Below are positions 55,520 through 63,271 of a stretch of DNA of 64,000 bases, piece after piece. A model generated the notes under the pieces. The model was not told the DNA's origin, made no database searches, and saw only the letters and a list, made by a program, of their open reading frames with translations. Positions within the stretch are counted from its first letter, which is position 1. The number at the start of each line of letters is the position of its first letter. Origin of the DNA: Bacteroidota bacterium (GTDB lineage: Bacteria; Bacteroidota; Bacteroidia; Bacteroidales; Bacteroidaceae); NCBI GenBank assembly GCA_023426145.1, contig JAFABG010000025.1, forward strand, positions 62,001-126,000. Direction: 5' to 3'. Position numbers and translations under genes: made by a program.

Positions 55520-55969
55520 ATGGATTTATTTGACAAAGTCAGCGAAGACATTAAAAACGCAATGAAGGCTAAAGATAAAGTAGCCTTGGAGACCCTAAGA
55601 AACATAAAGAAGTTCTTCCTAGAAGCTAAAACAGCTCCGGGAGCTAATGATACGTTGACAGACGATGCTGCCTTGAAAATCATCCAAAAACTGGTTAAAC
55701 AAGGTAAAGACTCTGCCGAAATCTATATTGGACAAGGACGTCAAGACTTAGCTGATGCTGAGTTGGCTCAGGTTGCCGTTATGGAAGCTTATTTGCCCAA
55801 ACAAATGACTGCTGAAGAGCTGGAAGCAGCACTTAAGGAAATCATTGCTGAGACTGGTGCAAGTGGCGCAAAAGACATGGGTAAAGTTATGGGAGTGGCT
55901 TCAAAAAAGCTAGCTGGATTAGCTGAAGGACGTGCCATTTCAGCTAAAGTAAAAGAACTGTTGGGATAA
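55520..55969 (+). CDS. GatB/YqeY domain protein
   Basis: 149 aa, the free-standing form of the C-terminal domain of the amidotransferase subunit GatB (KNAMKAKDKVALETLRNIKK, GRQDLADAELAQVAVMEAYLP, GASGAKDMGKVMGVASKKLAG). Its function as a lone protein is not settled; tRNA or RNA binding is presumed. It lies 41 bases after ftsZ and before a strong terminator, so it closes the division cluster transcript. Confidence 0.92.
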   Translation: MDLFDKVSEDIKNAMKAKDKVALETLRNIKKFFLEAKTAPGANDTLTDDAALKIIQKLVKQGKDSAEIYIGQGRQDLADAELAQVAVMEAYLPKQMTAEELEAALKEIIAETGASGAKDMGKVMGVASKKLAGLAEGRAISAKVKELLG

Positions 55970-56020
55970 ACTCCCTCAGCGTCTTCCCGCCGACATCGAT
56001 TTAGATTAAAACAGCATTAA

Positions 56021-56063
56021 GAGTGAGAGATATTTTCGAAACAAATATCTCTCACTCTTTTTT
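56021..56063 (+). terminator. strong intrinsic terminator of the division/cell-wall cluster
   Basis: A perfect 15-base stem, GAGTGAGAGATATTT (56021-56035) and AAATATCTCTCACTC (56043-56057), with a seven-base loop, is followed by six T. It is the only strong terminator found between mraZ and here. Confidence 0.93.
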
Positions 56064-56159
56064 CGTTAAGTGGATTGATTCTTACAAACTCATTAAGCCT
56101 TTATCATTGCCTCATTATCCCATTATTACTGCGCCATATCATTAGTATTAATACCGAAT

Positions 56160-56247
56160 CACTATAGTGAATCGATTGATCTACTCCAGTGGTTCAGTTA
56201 ATCCACCAAAGTCATTCATATAGATCATTGAAGTGAATCAGCATGAA
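56160..56247. repeat. array of four related units at 22-base spacing (array 3)
   Basis: Cores CACTATAGTG (56160-56169), TACTCCAGTG (56182-56191), CACCAAAGTC (56204-56213) and CATTGAAGTG (56226-56235) are exactly 22 bases apart. Each is followed by AATC, GTTC, ATTC or AATC and preceded by a C or AAT. The first core is a perfect palindrome, the others are partial. A loose extra copy, CATTAGTATT, is at 56140-56149 but 20 bases away. The array is 58 bases from the 56293 stop of the PagL-type gene, and between it and the cluster terminator. The other bases of the 55970-56292 gap show nothing else. Confidence 0.75.
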
Positions 56248-56292
56248 TGGTATAGAAATGGTCCGCTTATGATAAATAAATAGCGACCAGAT

Positions 56293-57522
56293 TTATCGCT
56301 TATCATGGAAGCGATATCCGAATCCAAGCATTAAGTTATTAGGGTCTTTGAACTTACTCAACTGATAGCCCACATGCAGAAAAAGATGGCGAGTGACATA
56401 AGCCTTCAAAGCAAGAATCTGATAAAATCCATTCGTATCATCACCACTGTAGATCACATTGTGTCCAATACCAGCATTGATCGAGAAAATGGGCATCACT
56501 AACTCCGCACGAAGCGATAAGCCCACAGAAAACTGCTCACGAAAAGGGGGACGATGAAATTTCAAATCATCCGAGAAATTTTGCTCCAACTTATGGTCTT
56601 TGATATTAGCGCTCTCATCATACTGTGCATCCATGGACATACCCGCACGGAAATACTTATTAAAATTATACATTGGAGCAAAATTAAGTCCAGCTATGCC
56701 GAATGAACCAGGAACCAGAGTTGGTATATCATCTTTAATAAACCCTCTTTTGCGCGTTGCACCATAGATCATTAAATCATAACTTATGTGAGGCTTCATA
56801 AATGTACCTCTAGTAAATGGATTGGTACGTACCGCTCTTTTCTCATCGCCAAAAGAACGGACTACTCCTACCCGTCCGCCAATAATATTCATACCACTGT
56901 TCGGATAGCGTGTATTTCCATTTGAATAGTGAGTCAGATCAACTCCCGCAATCAGCTTCCACTGTGGATCGAACTGCCAATTCAAAGCAAAACCGAGATT
57001 TATATAGGCGGTTACACTTGAACCAATCACTTCGTTTTCAGGACGCGATTGTGCATCATACGTTTTCCAACCGAAAGAAGCTCCAAAATTCCATTCATAA
57101 TCTACAGACAAGCGAGAAGATAGCTTCACGATTGGAGCTCCTTGAAAGACATAAACTGCTAAGGGATTTCCGAGTTCGGGTGTGCTAAAGAAAGTATTGT
57201 ACGAAACGCCCAGCCCCTGATAAGCATTAGGATAAAGACGACCCAAATAAGATGCTGAGGCAAAGCGAAAACCGTACTTCAGATGGAGTGACAAAGATCG
57301 GTTAATTATCTTCCCACGCGCATTGTCTCCCTCAAGATAATCATTAGTGGGAACAATGTAACCAGGACGTATGTCAAAACCGATCCGATGAACAGTTCCT
57401 TGTGGGTGAAGACTATCAGACTGTTGTGCAAGAGACTTCTCGACCGATTGAGCTTTTATAGATGAACCAACTTCAGAAAAAAACAAGAAGCTAAGGAGAA
57501 GCAATAGTCGTGTAATATTCAT
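56293..57522 (-). CDS. PagL-type acyloxyacyl hydrolase / lipid A deacylase family outer-membrane protein
   Basis: 409 aa from the ATG at 57522 (signal peptide MNITRLLLLLSFLFFSEVGS); a GTG at 57546 is the alternative. The C-terminal half reads as beta strands ending LMLGFGYRFHDKR, a barrel. It carries the PagL HxSN motif (LTHYSNGN, His198, Ser200, Asn201) followed by NSGMNIIGG, as in lipid A 3-O-deacylases. It is about twice as long as proteobacterial PagL, with additional strands at the C-terminus. It follows a lipoprotein gene directly. Lipid A activity is inferred from the motif. Confidence 0.75.
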   Translation of the reverse strand: MNITRLLLLLSFLFFSEVGSSIKAQSVEKSLAQQSDSLHPQGTVHRIGFDIRPGYIVPTNDYLEGDNARGKIINRSLSLHLKYGFRFASASYLGRLYPNAYQGLGVSYNTFFSTPELGNPLAVYVFQGAPIVKLSSRLSVDYEWNFGASFGWKTYDAQSRPENEVIGSSVTAYINLGFALNWQFDPQWKLIAGVDLTHYSNGNTRYPNSGMNIIGGRVGVVRSFGDEKRAVRTNPFTRGTFMKPHISYDLMIYGATRKRGFIKDDIPTLVPGSFGIAGLNFAPMYNFNKYFRAGMSMDAQYDESANIKDHKLEQNFSDDLKFHRPPFREQFSVGLSLRAELVMPIFSINAGIGHNVIYSGDDTNGFYQILALKAYVTRHLFLHVGYQLSKFKDPNNLMLGFGYRFHDKR

Positions 57523-57535
57523 AAGTTTTAATCTT

Positions 57536-58477
57536 TTATTTTTCACGTATCCAGTAAGCCTTGATCGGCATCAAGCTTTCAAGAGTACCCGTTATTGTTC
57601 GTTGTTTTTTTGACTTAGGATTAATCGCAAAAAGGGTATAATTTACTTTAAAGCGATTATACTCAAGTAATACAGTAATCAAACTAGTGGTATGCGGCGG
57701 CACAGAAATCATTCTCACATCCGTTAGAGAATCTGGCAAAGAGAATCTTTGCTCACCCTTCTTATATGGGACCTTTAGTCCTTTCATTTCTACATATTCT
57801 CCATCCAAACTAGGTATATCTATAAGTAAATCTCCAGACTGCAACAACTGAAAAGCCAAAGAATCATCGCTATCAAATGTCACTATATGGCTCGCTCCTT
57901 GATAGAGGTCTAAAGGAAATGACACAGAAGCATCTCCATGATTAGCCAAGTTGATACTTAAACTAGGGTCAAGTGGTTTGTAGACAATTGCATCTGTTGA
58001 ATAAGTGATATGATCGAAAACATATCGGTCGGAAGGCGAAATATTCACCAAGATTTCCTGAGACTCATATTCATTACTCGCTCTAAGCACCAACGAGTAA
58101 GTAGAGAGAGCCGCATTCTCACCCACCTTAATCTGCACCTCTTTTCCACTGACACGTTCTATCACAAAATCAGTCAATCGGCTTTTCGCTTCAACACGCC
58201 CTAGTCCGGTAAGCATCGGCACATTAGAGTCAGAAACGAGATTATTATCCACATCGTACACTTTAAACTGGCAGTCACTACCATTACTGCCATAAGAATC
58301 AATCTCCAATCTGTCCCAATTGGAAGAAGCAAAATGTATCATTGAAATATCCCCATTTCCATCTAAAGAGACACTAGAGACAGGTGATCGAAAATCGTCT
58401 ATAAATATATCGCTATTGCAGCTACATAGTACAACCAAAACAATAAGATGTATAGTGAATTTCGCTAAAGTATTCAT
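57536..58477 (-). CDS. unrecognised lipoprotein
   Basis: 313 aa from the ATG at 58477 (MNTLAKFTIHLIVLVVLCSC, lipid Cys20). Frame starts at 58528 and 58501 spoil the signal. The body is all-beta, with probable Ig-like domains (SVSSVSLDGNGDISMIHFAS, VQIKVGENAALSTYSLVLRA). It precedes the PagL-type gene on the same strand by 13 bases, so they are likely co-transcribed. No family recognised; function unknown. Confidence 0.8.
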   Translation of the reverse strand: MNTLAKFTIHLIVLVVLCSCNSDIFIDDFRSPVSSVSLDGNGDISMIHFASSNWDRLEIDSYGSNGSDCQFKVYDVDNNLVSDSNVPMLTGLGRVEAKSRLTDFVIERVSGKEVQIKVGENAALSTYSLVLRASNEYESQEILVNISPSDRYVFDHITYSTDAIVYKPLDPSLSINLANHGDASVSFPLDLYQGASHIVTFDSDDSLAFQLLQSGDLLIDIPSLDGEYVEMKGLKVPYKKGEQRFSLPDSLTDVRMISVPPHTTSLITVLLEYNRFKVNYTLFAINPKSKKQRTITGTLESLMPIKAYWIREK

Positions 58478-58573
58478 GTCGCTTCCTTTTTTGTTTTTCA
58501 TTGCTGACAAAGGTAACATTATTTTCATTACTGTGTATCCATCTTTCAGGCAAAATCTAGGAGGGAAGGGAGA

Positions 58574-59302
58574 CTAATCAAACAATTCTTTAAGCACTTC
58601 CAGCGATTTTAGAATAGGGAAATCGGGCAGATGCAGGCGATAATACTCATTCATAATCAATAGGCAACGATTACGTTCTGCCCGACTCATACCAAACAAG
58701 TGCATCGTCTCATAGTTCATACGCATCAATTGCCTAAAACGCCCTGCATCTTCAGCATTTATGTAAGAAGAATGTAATTGTGGACGAACGGAGGTGAAGC
58801 AAGCATTAAGCAAATCAAAGTAATCTCCTTCATGATAATCTTCAATATTAGGATAAAGTCCTAAGAATCGAGAAAGGCGCATCAGAAAAACTAAATGAAA
58901 ATTGGCGAAGCCTTCGCGACATTCGTCGAGCCACACCACAGAATGCTCCAGATAAGCAAACAATGGATGATTTTCAGCCTCTTCACGAATCGCTCTATAA
59001 AGAAACTCCGCTAAAAAAAGTGCCATGGCAGATTTATAAGGATCATAGGGAAGAGAAGAGAAAGGATAGTAAGATTTTGCCTCTTTAATTCGAAACAGCG
59101 TAGCGTTGAGACGATAATCTGCTTCGAACTCAATAAAAGACAATGGCTGAAAAAGCACAGACTTAACACTTGCCTTTCGCGAACGAGGAATGGAAACCAA
59201 AAAAGAGGCCCTACCCGATAGTTCAGTATACATATCAACAATGATAGAATTGTCATTGTATTTAAGCGTATGTAAAACGATTCCTTTAGTTTTTTGAAGC
59301 AT
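58574..59302 (-). CDS. recO: DNA repair protein RecO
   Basis: 242 aa from the ATG at 59302 (MLQKTKGIVLHTLKYNDNSI), where the family normally begins; the open frame reaches 59380 without support. The N-terminal OB fold is at about 1-80 (VDMYTELSGRASFLVSIPRS), then a helical domain (FLAEFLYRAIREEAENHPLF, ANFHLVFLMRLSRFLGLYPN). The Cys zinc motif of many RecO proteins is absent, which is common in Bacteroidota. Mediates RecA loading in RecF-type repair. Confidence 0.93.
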   Translation of the reverse strand: MLQKTKGIVLHTLKYNDNSIIVDMYTELSGRASFLVSIPRSRKASVKSVLFQPLSFIEFEADYRLNATLFRIKEAKSYYPFSSLPYDPYKSAMALFLAEFLYRAIREEAENHPLFAYLEHSVVWLDECREGFANFHLVFLMRLSRFLGLYPNIEDYHEGDYFDLLNACFTSVRPQLHSSYINAEDAGRFRQLMRMNYETMHLFGMSRAERNRCLLIMNEYYRLHLPDFPILKSLEVLKELFD

Positions 59303-59640
59303 AATGCATCTTTCTAAATTAGGGATACAAAACAGAATTAATTTGCAATGCGGAACAAAACTACAAAAAATGTCAAGCAATCGAGCGCATTTTAGAGGAC
59401 TTTACAAGATAAAATCAATAAGCGACGAAAAATAACCTCAAGAAAAGAGCAAGCTTCAAAAAGACGAAAAAAGCAAGTTGCTAATATAATAAGGTGAGAA
59501 TGATTTTCCAATCTAAGCATCCAAATAATAAAATGACTTTTCATATAAAAAAAGAACAATACTATTCTTTTGATAATCAAGACAAAAGAACATCAATCAA
59601 GAAAAAAAAGAAAAAAACATGCATTTTTTTATGTGTATTG
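59303..59640. other. gene-free stretch before tRNA-Glu
   Basis: About 340 bases, very A+T-rich with a poly-A tract near 59611-59636. Short open frames on both strands have random composition. No gene or repeat seen; the promoter for the tRNA follows directly. Confidence 0.5.
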
Positions 59641-59671
59641 TTTGTCAGTTTCGAAAAAGTTCCTACCTTTG
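59641..59671 (+). promoter_or_regulatory. Bacteroides-type promoter of tRNA-Glu and rpsT
   Basis: TTTG at 59641-59644, a 19-base spacer, then TACCTTTG at 59664-59671: an exact match to the Bacteroides primary sigma consensus. It lies 65 bases before the tRNA. Confidence 0.9.
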
Positions 59672-59735
59672 CATCCGCAATCGAGAAACAAACTATGATT
59701 CGCGAAAGCAAACTGCAGAAATGCAACAATAGGAT

Positions 59736-59807
59736 GGCCCGTTCGTCTATCGGTTAGGACGCAAGATTTTCATTCTTGAAAGGGGGGTTCGACTCCCCCA
59801 CGGGCTA
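59736..59807 (+). tRNA. tRNA-Glu (anticodon TTC)
   Basis: 72 bases. The acceptor stem GGCCCGT pairs with ACGGGCT (first pair G-T). The anticodon stem CAAGA/TCTTG holds the loop TTTTCAT with the anticodon TTC at 59769-59771. The T arm is GGGGG-TTCGACT-CCCCC. CCA is not encoded. Probably co-transcribed with rpsT 41 bases later. Confidence 0.97.
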
Positions 59808-59848
59808 CAAGTTAAAAGAATAAAGAACTAAAAAATAGATTAGTCGAA

Positions 59849-60103
59849 ATGGCAAATCACAAATCATCACTGAAAAGAATCAGACAAGAAGAGACAAGAA
59901 GACTTCATAACAGATATTATGGTAAGACCATGAGAAACGCTGTTAGAAAGCTTCGCGCAACAACTGAAAAAGCTGAAGCTGTTGCAATGTATCCTGGGAT
60001 AACCAAGATGTTAGATAAGTTAGCTAAAACAAAAATTATTCACAAGAATAAAGCTAGCAATCTGAAATCTAAGCTGGCTCTTTACATCAACAAGCTCGCT
60101 TAA
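59849..60103 (+). CDS. rpsT: 30S ribosomal protein S20
   Basis: 84 aa, the normal size. Typical basic three-helix sequence (MANHKSSLKRIRQEETRRLH, KMLDKLAKTKIIHKNKASNL KSKL with the helix ends rich in Lys). Binds 16S rRNA early in assembly. It is between tRNA-Glu and a terminator. Confidence 0.97.
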   Translation: MANHKSSLKRIRQEETRRLHNRYYGKTMRNAVRKLRATTEKAEAVAMYPGITKMLDKLAKTKIIHKNKASNLKSKLALYINKLA

Positions 60104-60136
60104 TCATAAGAATTTAACCATTCTATATAGCATCCA

Positions 60137-60169
60137 GGCTGAACTTTTTAGTTCGGCCTTTTGTGTTTT
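60137..60169 (+). terminator. intrinsic terminator of rpsT
   Basis: GGCTGAACT and AGTTCGGCC (one G-T pair) around a TTTT loop, followed by TTTTGTGTTTT, 34 bases after the rpsT stop. Confidence 0.9.
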
Positions 60170-60264
60170 AAGCTATTCAATATCAATACATTCATAGAAG
60201 CGTAGAATACACTTTTATTCTACATTTTTCACTTCTCATTCTTCGCTAAGTCGACAATTTTCAC

Positions 60265-60272
60265 TATATTTG
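60265..60272 (+). promoter_or_regulatory. -7 promoter element of gyrB
   Basis: TATATTTG matches TAnnTTTG 30 bases before the gyrB ATG. The position of the -33 element reads TTCG, one base from TTTG, at 19-base spacing. Confidence 0.6.
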
Positions 60273-60301
60273 CTCTGTTATTATAACTTAGAAAGGCAAT
60301 T

Positions 60302-62260
60302 ATGAGCGAAGAACAAATCACTCCCAATAACGGGTCTTATTCTGCGGATAGTATCCAAGTATTGGAAGGTCTTGAAGCAGTAAGAAAACGTCCGGCGATG
60401 TACATTGGCGACATCAGCGTCAAAGGGCTCCATCATCTGGTATACGAAATCGTGGACAACTCCATCGACGAAGCTTTGGCCGGATATTGCGATCACATTG
60501 AAGTGACAATCAACGAAGATAATTCTATCACCGTACAGGACAACGGACGTGGTATTCCGGTGGACTATCATGAAAAAGAAAAGAAGTCAGCTCTAGAAGT
60601 GGCAATGACTGTGCTTCATGCCGGAGGTAAATTCGACAAAGGATCTTATAAAGTATCCGGAGGTTTACATGGTGTGGGTATGTCTTGTGTTAACGCACTA
60701 TCCACTCACATGATCACACAAGTATTCCGTAACGGAAAAACTTACCAACAGGAATATGAAATAGGAAAACCGCTTTATTCTGTAAAAGAAGTTGGGTTGG
60801 CCGAACACACTGGTACTCGCCAACAGTTCTGGCCCGATGCATCTATCTTTACCGAAACGGTGTACGACTACAAAATACTAGCTTCACGTTTACGTGAACT
60901 TGCATACCTAAATGCAGGCCTACGCATCTCATTAACAGACAAAAGAGTAGCTGAAGAAAACGGTAACTTTAAAAGCGAAATTTTCTACTCTGAAGAAGGA
61001 CTTAGAGAATTTGTACGCTTCATCGAGTCTTCTCGCGAGCATCTGATTAATGACGTGATTTATCTGAACTCAGAGAAACAAGGAATCCCCATCGAAATTG
61101 CCATCATGTACAATACGGGATTCTCTGAAAATATTCACTCGTATGTGAATAACATCAATACAATCGAAGGAGGTACGCATCTTGCCGGATTCCGCCGCGC
61201 ACTGACACGTACGCTAAAGAAATATGCAGAAGACAGCAAAATGCTTGAAAAGGTAAAGGTCGAAATCTCTGGTGATGACTTCCGTGAAGGATTGACAGCT
61301 GTAATCTCAGTAAAAGTTGCCGAACCTCAATTCGAAGGACAGACTAAAACCAAATTGGGTAACAATGAGGTAATGGGTGCAGTAGATCAAGCAGTAGGTG
61401 AAGTATTAGCCTATTATTTGGAAGAACATCCGAAAGAAGCTAAAACCATTGTTGACAAAGTTATTTTGGCGGCTACTGCTCGTCACGCTGCTAGAAAAGC
61501 ACGCGAAATGGTACAACGTAAATCCCCCATGTCGGGCGGAGGACTTCCTGGGAAATTGGCAGACTGCTCTGATAAAGATGCCACAAAATGCGAATTATTC
61601 CTAGTCGAGGGAGATTCTGCAGGTGGTACAGCTAAACAAGGCCGTAATCGCATGTTCCAAGCTATCCTTCCACTTCGTGGTAAGATTCTTAACGTTGAAA
61701 AAGCCATGTATCATAAGGCTTTGGAAAGCGACGAAATACGCAATATCTACACTGCTCTAGGTGTAACCATTGGAACAGAAGAAGACAGCAAAGCTGCTAA
61801 TATCGAGAAGCTAAGATACCACAAGATCATTATCATGACCGATGCCGACGTCGATGGTTCTCACATCGACACCCTGATCATGACTTTCTTCTTCCGCTAC
61901 ATGCCTCAAATTATACAAAACGGATATCTATATATCGCTACTCCCCCACTTTACCTCTGCAAAAAAGGAAAAGTTGAAGAGTACTGCTGGACGGATTCTC
62001 AACGACAGAAGTTTATCGACACATACGGTGGAGGTTCTGAAAACGCCATCCACACACAGCGATACAAAGGTTTGGGTGAAATGAACGCCCAACAATTGTG
62101 GGAAACGACCATGGATCCTGAAAATCGTATGTTGAAACAAGTAAACATCGAGAATGCAGCCGAAGCTGACTATATCTTCTCTATGCTTATGGGTGAAGAT
62201 GTAGGACCTCGCCGCGAATTTATCGAGGAAAATGCTACGTACGCAAATATCGATGCTTAA
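60302..62260 (+). CDS. gyrB: DNA gyrase subunit B
   Basis: 652 aa ATPase subunit of gyrase. GHKL motifs are EIVDNSIDEALAGYC, DNGRGIPVDYHEKEKKSA, and GGLHGVGMSCVNALS. The TOPRIM domain has LVEGDSAGGTAKQGRNRMFQ and IIMTDADVDGSHI. It lacks the large insertion of enterobacterial GyrB and ends with ENATYANIDA. Own promoter and terminator. Confidence 0.98.
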   Translation: MSEEQITPNNGSYSADSIQVLEGLEAVRKRPAMYIGDISVKGLHHLVYEIVDNSIDEALAGYCDHIEVTINEDNSITVQDNGRGIPVDYHEKEKKSALEVAMTVLHAGGKFDKGSYKVSGGLHGVGMSCVNALSTHMITQVFRNGKTYQQEYEIGKPLYSVKEVGLAEHTGTRQQFWPDASIFTETVYDYKILASRLRELAYLNAGLRISLTDKRVAEENGNFKSEIFYSEEGLREFVRFIESSREHLINDVIYLNSEKQGIPIEIAIMYNTGFSENIHSYVNNINTIEGGTHLAGFRRALTRTLKKYAEDSKMLEKVKVEISGDDFREGLTAVISVKVAEPQFEGQTKTKLGNNEVMGAVDQAVGEVLAYYLEEHPKEAKTIVDKVILAATARHAARKAREMVQRKSPMSGGGLPGKLADCSDKDATKCELFLVEGDSAGGTAKQGRNRMFQAILPLRGKILNVEKAMYHKALESDEIRNIYTALGVTIGTEEDSKAANIEKLRYHKIIIMTDADVDGSHIDTLIMTFFFRYMPQIIQNGYLYIATPPLYLCKKGKVEEYCWTDSQRQKFIDTYGGGSENAIHTQRYKGLGEMNAQQLWETTMDPENRMLKQVNIENAAEADYIFSMLMGEDVGPRREFIEENATYANIDA

Positions 62261-62305
62261 TTTATAACTCGTTTTTATAAACCAAACTCACATCTTACAA
62301 CGAAG

Positions 62306-62350
62306 AAGCGCTGGCTAGCGAAGGAAAATCCTCCGTGCCAGCGCTTTTCT
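62306..62350 (+). terminator. intrinsic terminator of gyrB
   Basis: A 10-base stem, AAGCGCTGGC (62306-62315) and GCCAGCGCTT (62337-62346), followed by TTCT. The inner loop can extend the stem with GGA and TCC. Located 46 bases after the gyrB stop. Confidence 0.88.
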
Positions 62351-62428
62351 ATGTCTTAATAAAACATAACAAAAGACTTACCTCTCAGGTGAAATCACTA
62401 TCTTGCAGAAAATCAATTAGAAACGCTT

Positions 62429-62629
62429 ATGAAGAACAACCTAAACAATCCTGTATTTGCCAAAATTAAATTATTCCTTCTCCTACTAACATCCTGTATT
62501 ACCATTACCTGTGTATTCCTCATCGTTATCCATCCTAAAGCTTGGATGACTCCTGCATGGATCATCATCGGTATGATTGCCTGCATTATGCTCTTACTTC
62601 GCTTCAACCGAAAAAAAGCCAATAATTAA
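62429..62629 (+). CDS. small two-span membrane protein
   Basis: 66 aa. Two membrane segments, at about 15-34 (LFLLLLTSCITITCVFLIVI) and about 41-57 (PAWIIIGMIACIMLLLRF), with a basic C-terminus (NRKKANN). The composition and clean topology suggest a real gene, but no family was recognised. Its last four bases overlap the end of the convergent DUF3109 gene. Function unknown. Confidence 0.65.
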   Translation: MKNNLNNPVFAKIKLFLLLLTSCITITCVFLIVIHPKAWMTPAWIIIGMIACIMLLLRFNRKKANN

Positions 62630-63207
62630 AGCATTCCCTGCGCCTCAAGTTCACGAACGGCTATTTCAAGTTCCTTGTACCATTCCTCACCAAACTTACG
62701 TATAAGCGGTTCTTTCAAGAATTGGTAGATATGTACTCCTTTCTGCTCTCCCAATAGGACAGCGGCCTTACATATATCCCAACGATGATAGTTCACCGCT
62801 CTATAAGGGCCGTAATCCCCAATACGAATGGGATAAAGATGGCAAGAGATCGGCTTGTAGAAATCGGTTTTCCCCTCTCTATAAGCCTTCTCAATGGCGC
62901 AATAACAGCATCCCTTTTCATCGTAACAAGTAAAGACACAATCTTTGTTATTCACAATAGAGGTTACTAAATCTCCCTCCTCATCGGTATACACCACGCC
63001 CTGCTTTTCAATGATAGCACGAGCTTCAGGGGCAAGTTCGTCCCAAATAAGAGGTAGCACTTCTTCCAGCTTTTCAACCTCATCCAACTCAACCGGTGCA
63101 CCGGCATCTCCTTCAATGCAACATTGACCTTTGCAAGCATCAAGATTACAAAGAAATTTCTCGCGCAACACGTCGAACGAGATCACAACATCATCAATCT
63201 GTATCAT
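62626..63207 (-). CDS. DUF3109 cysteine-rich protein
   Basis: 193 aa. Conserved Cys pattern of DUF3109, related to the YkgJ zinc/iron-chelating family: CNLDACKGQCC near residue 20, then CVFTCYDEKGCCYCAIE at about 90-106, and CHLYPIR, WDICKAA. The Cys probably bind metal or a cluster. The biochemical role is unknown. It is between gpmI and gyrB on the minus strand; a terminator separates it from gpmI. Confidence 0.88.
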   Translation of the reverse strand: MIQIDDVVISFDVLREKFLCNLDACKGQCCIEGDAGAPVELDEVEKLEEVLPLIWDELAPEARAIIEKQGVVYTDEEGDLVTSIVNNKDCVFTCYDEKGCCYCAIEKAYREGKTDFYKPISCHLYPIRIGDYGPYRAVNYHRWDICKAAVLLGEQKGVHIYQFLKEPLIRKFGEEWYKELEIAVRELEAQGML

Positions 63208-63222
63208 AATAGTAAATGAGAC

Positions 63223-63251
63223 AAAAAAGGCGGAGTAAGCCCCCGCCTTTT
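63223..63251 (-). terminator. intrinsic terminator of gpmI
   Basis: On the minus strand AAAAGGCGG and CCGCCTTTTTT form a stem around a nine-base loop and end in TTTTTTGT. Located 21 bases after the gpmI stop codon. Confidence 0.85.
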
Positions 63252-63271
63252 GGTTATATCATAGTAAAGAA

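Noticed and set aside
59494..59757. 87-residue open frame before tRNA-Glu
   Set aside because: It runs through a poly-A tract, the promoter and into the tRNA; no plausible protein.
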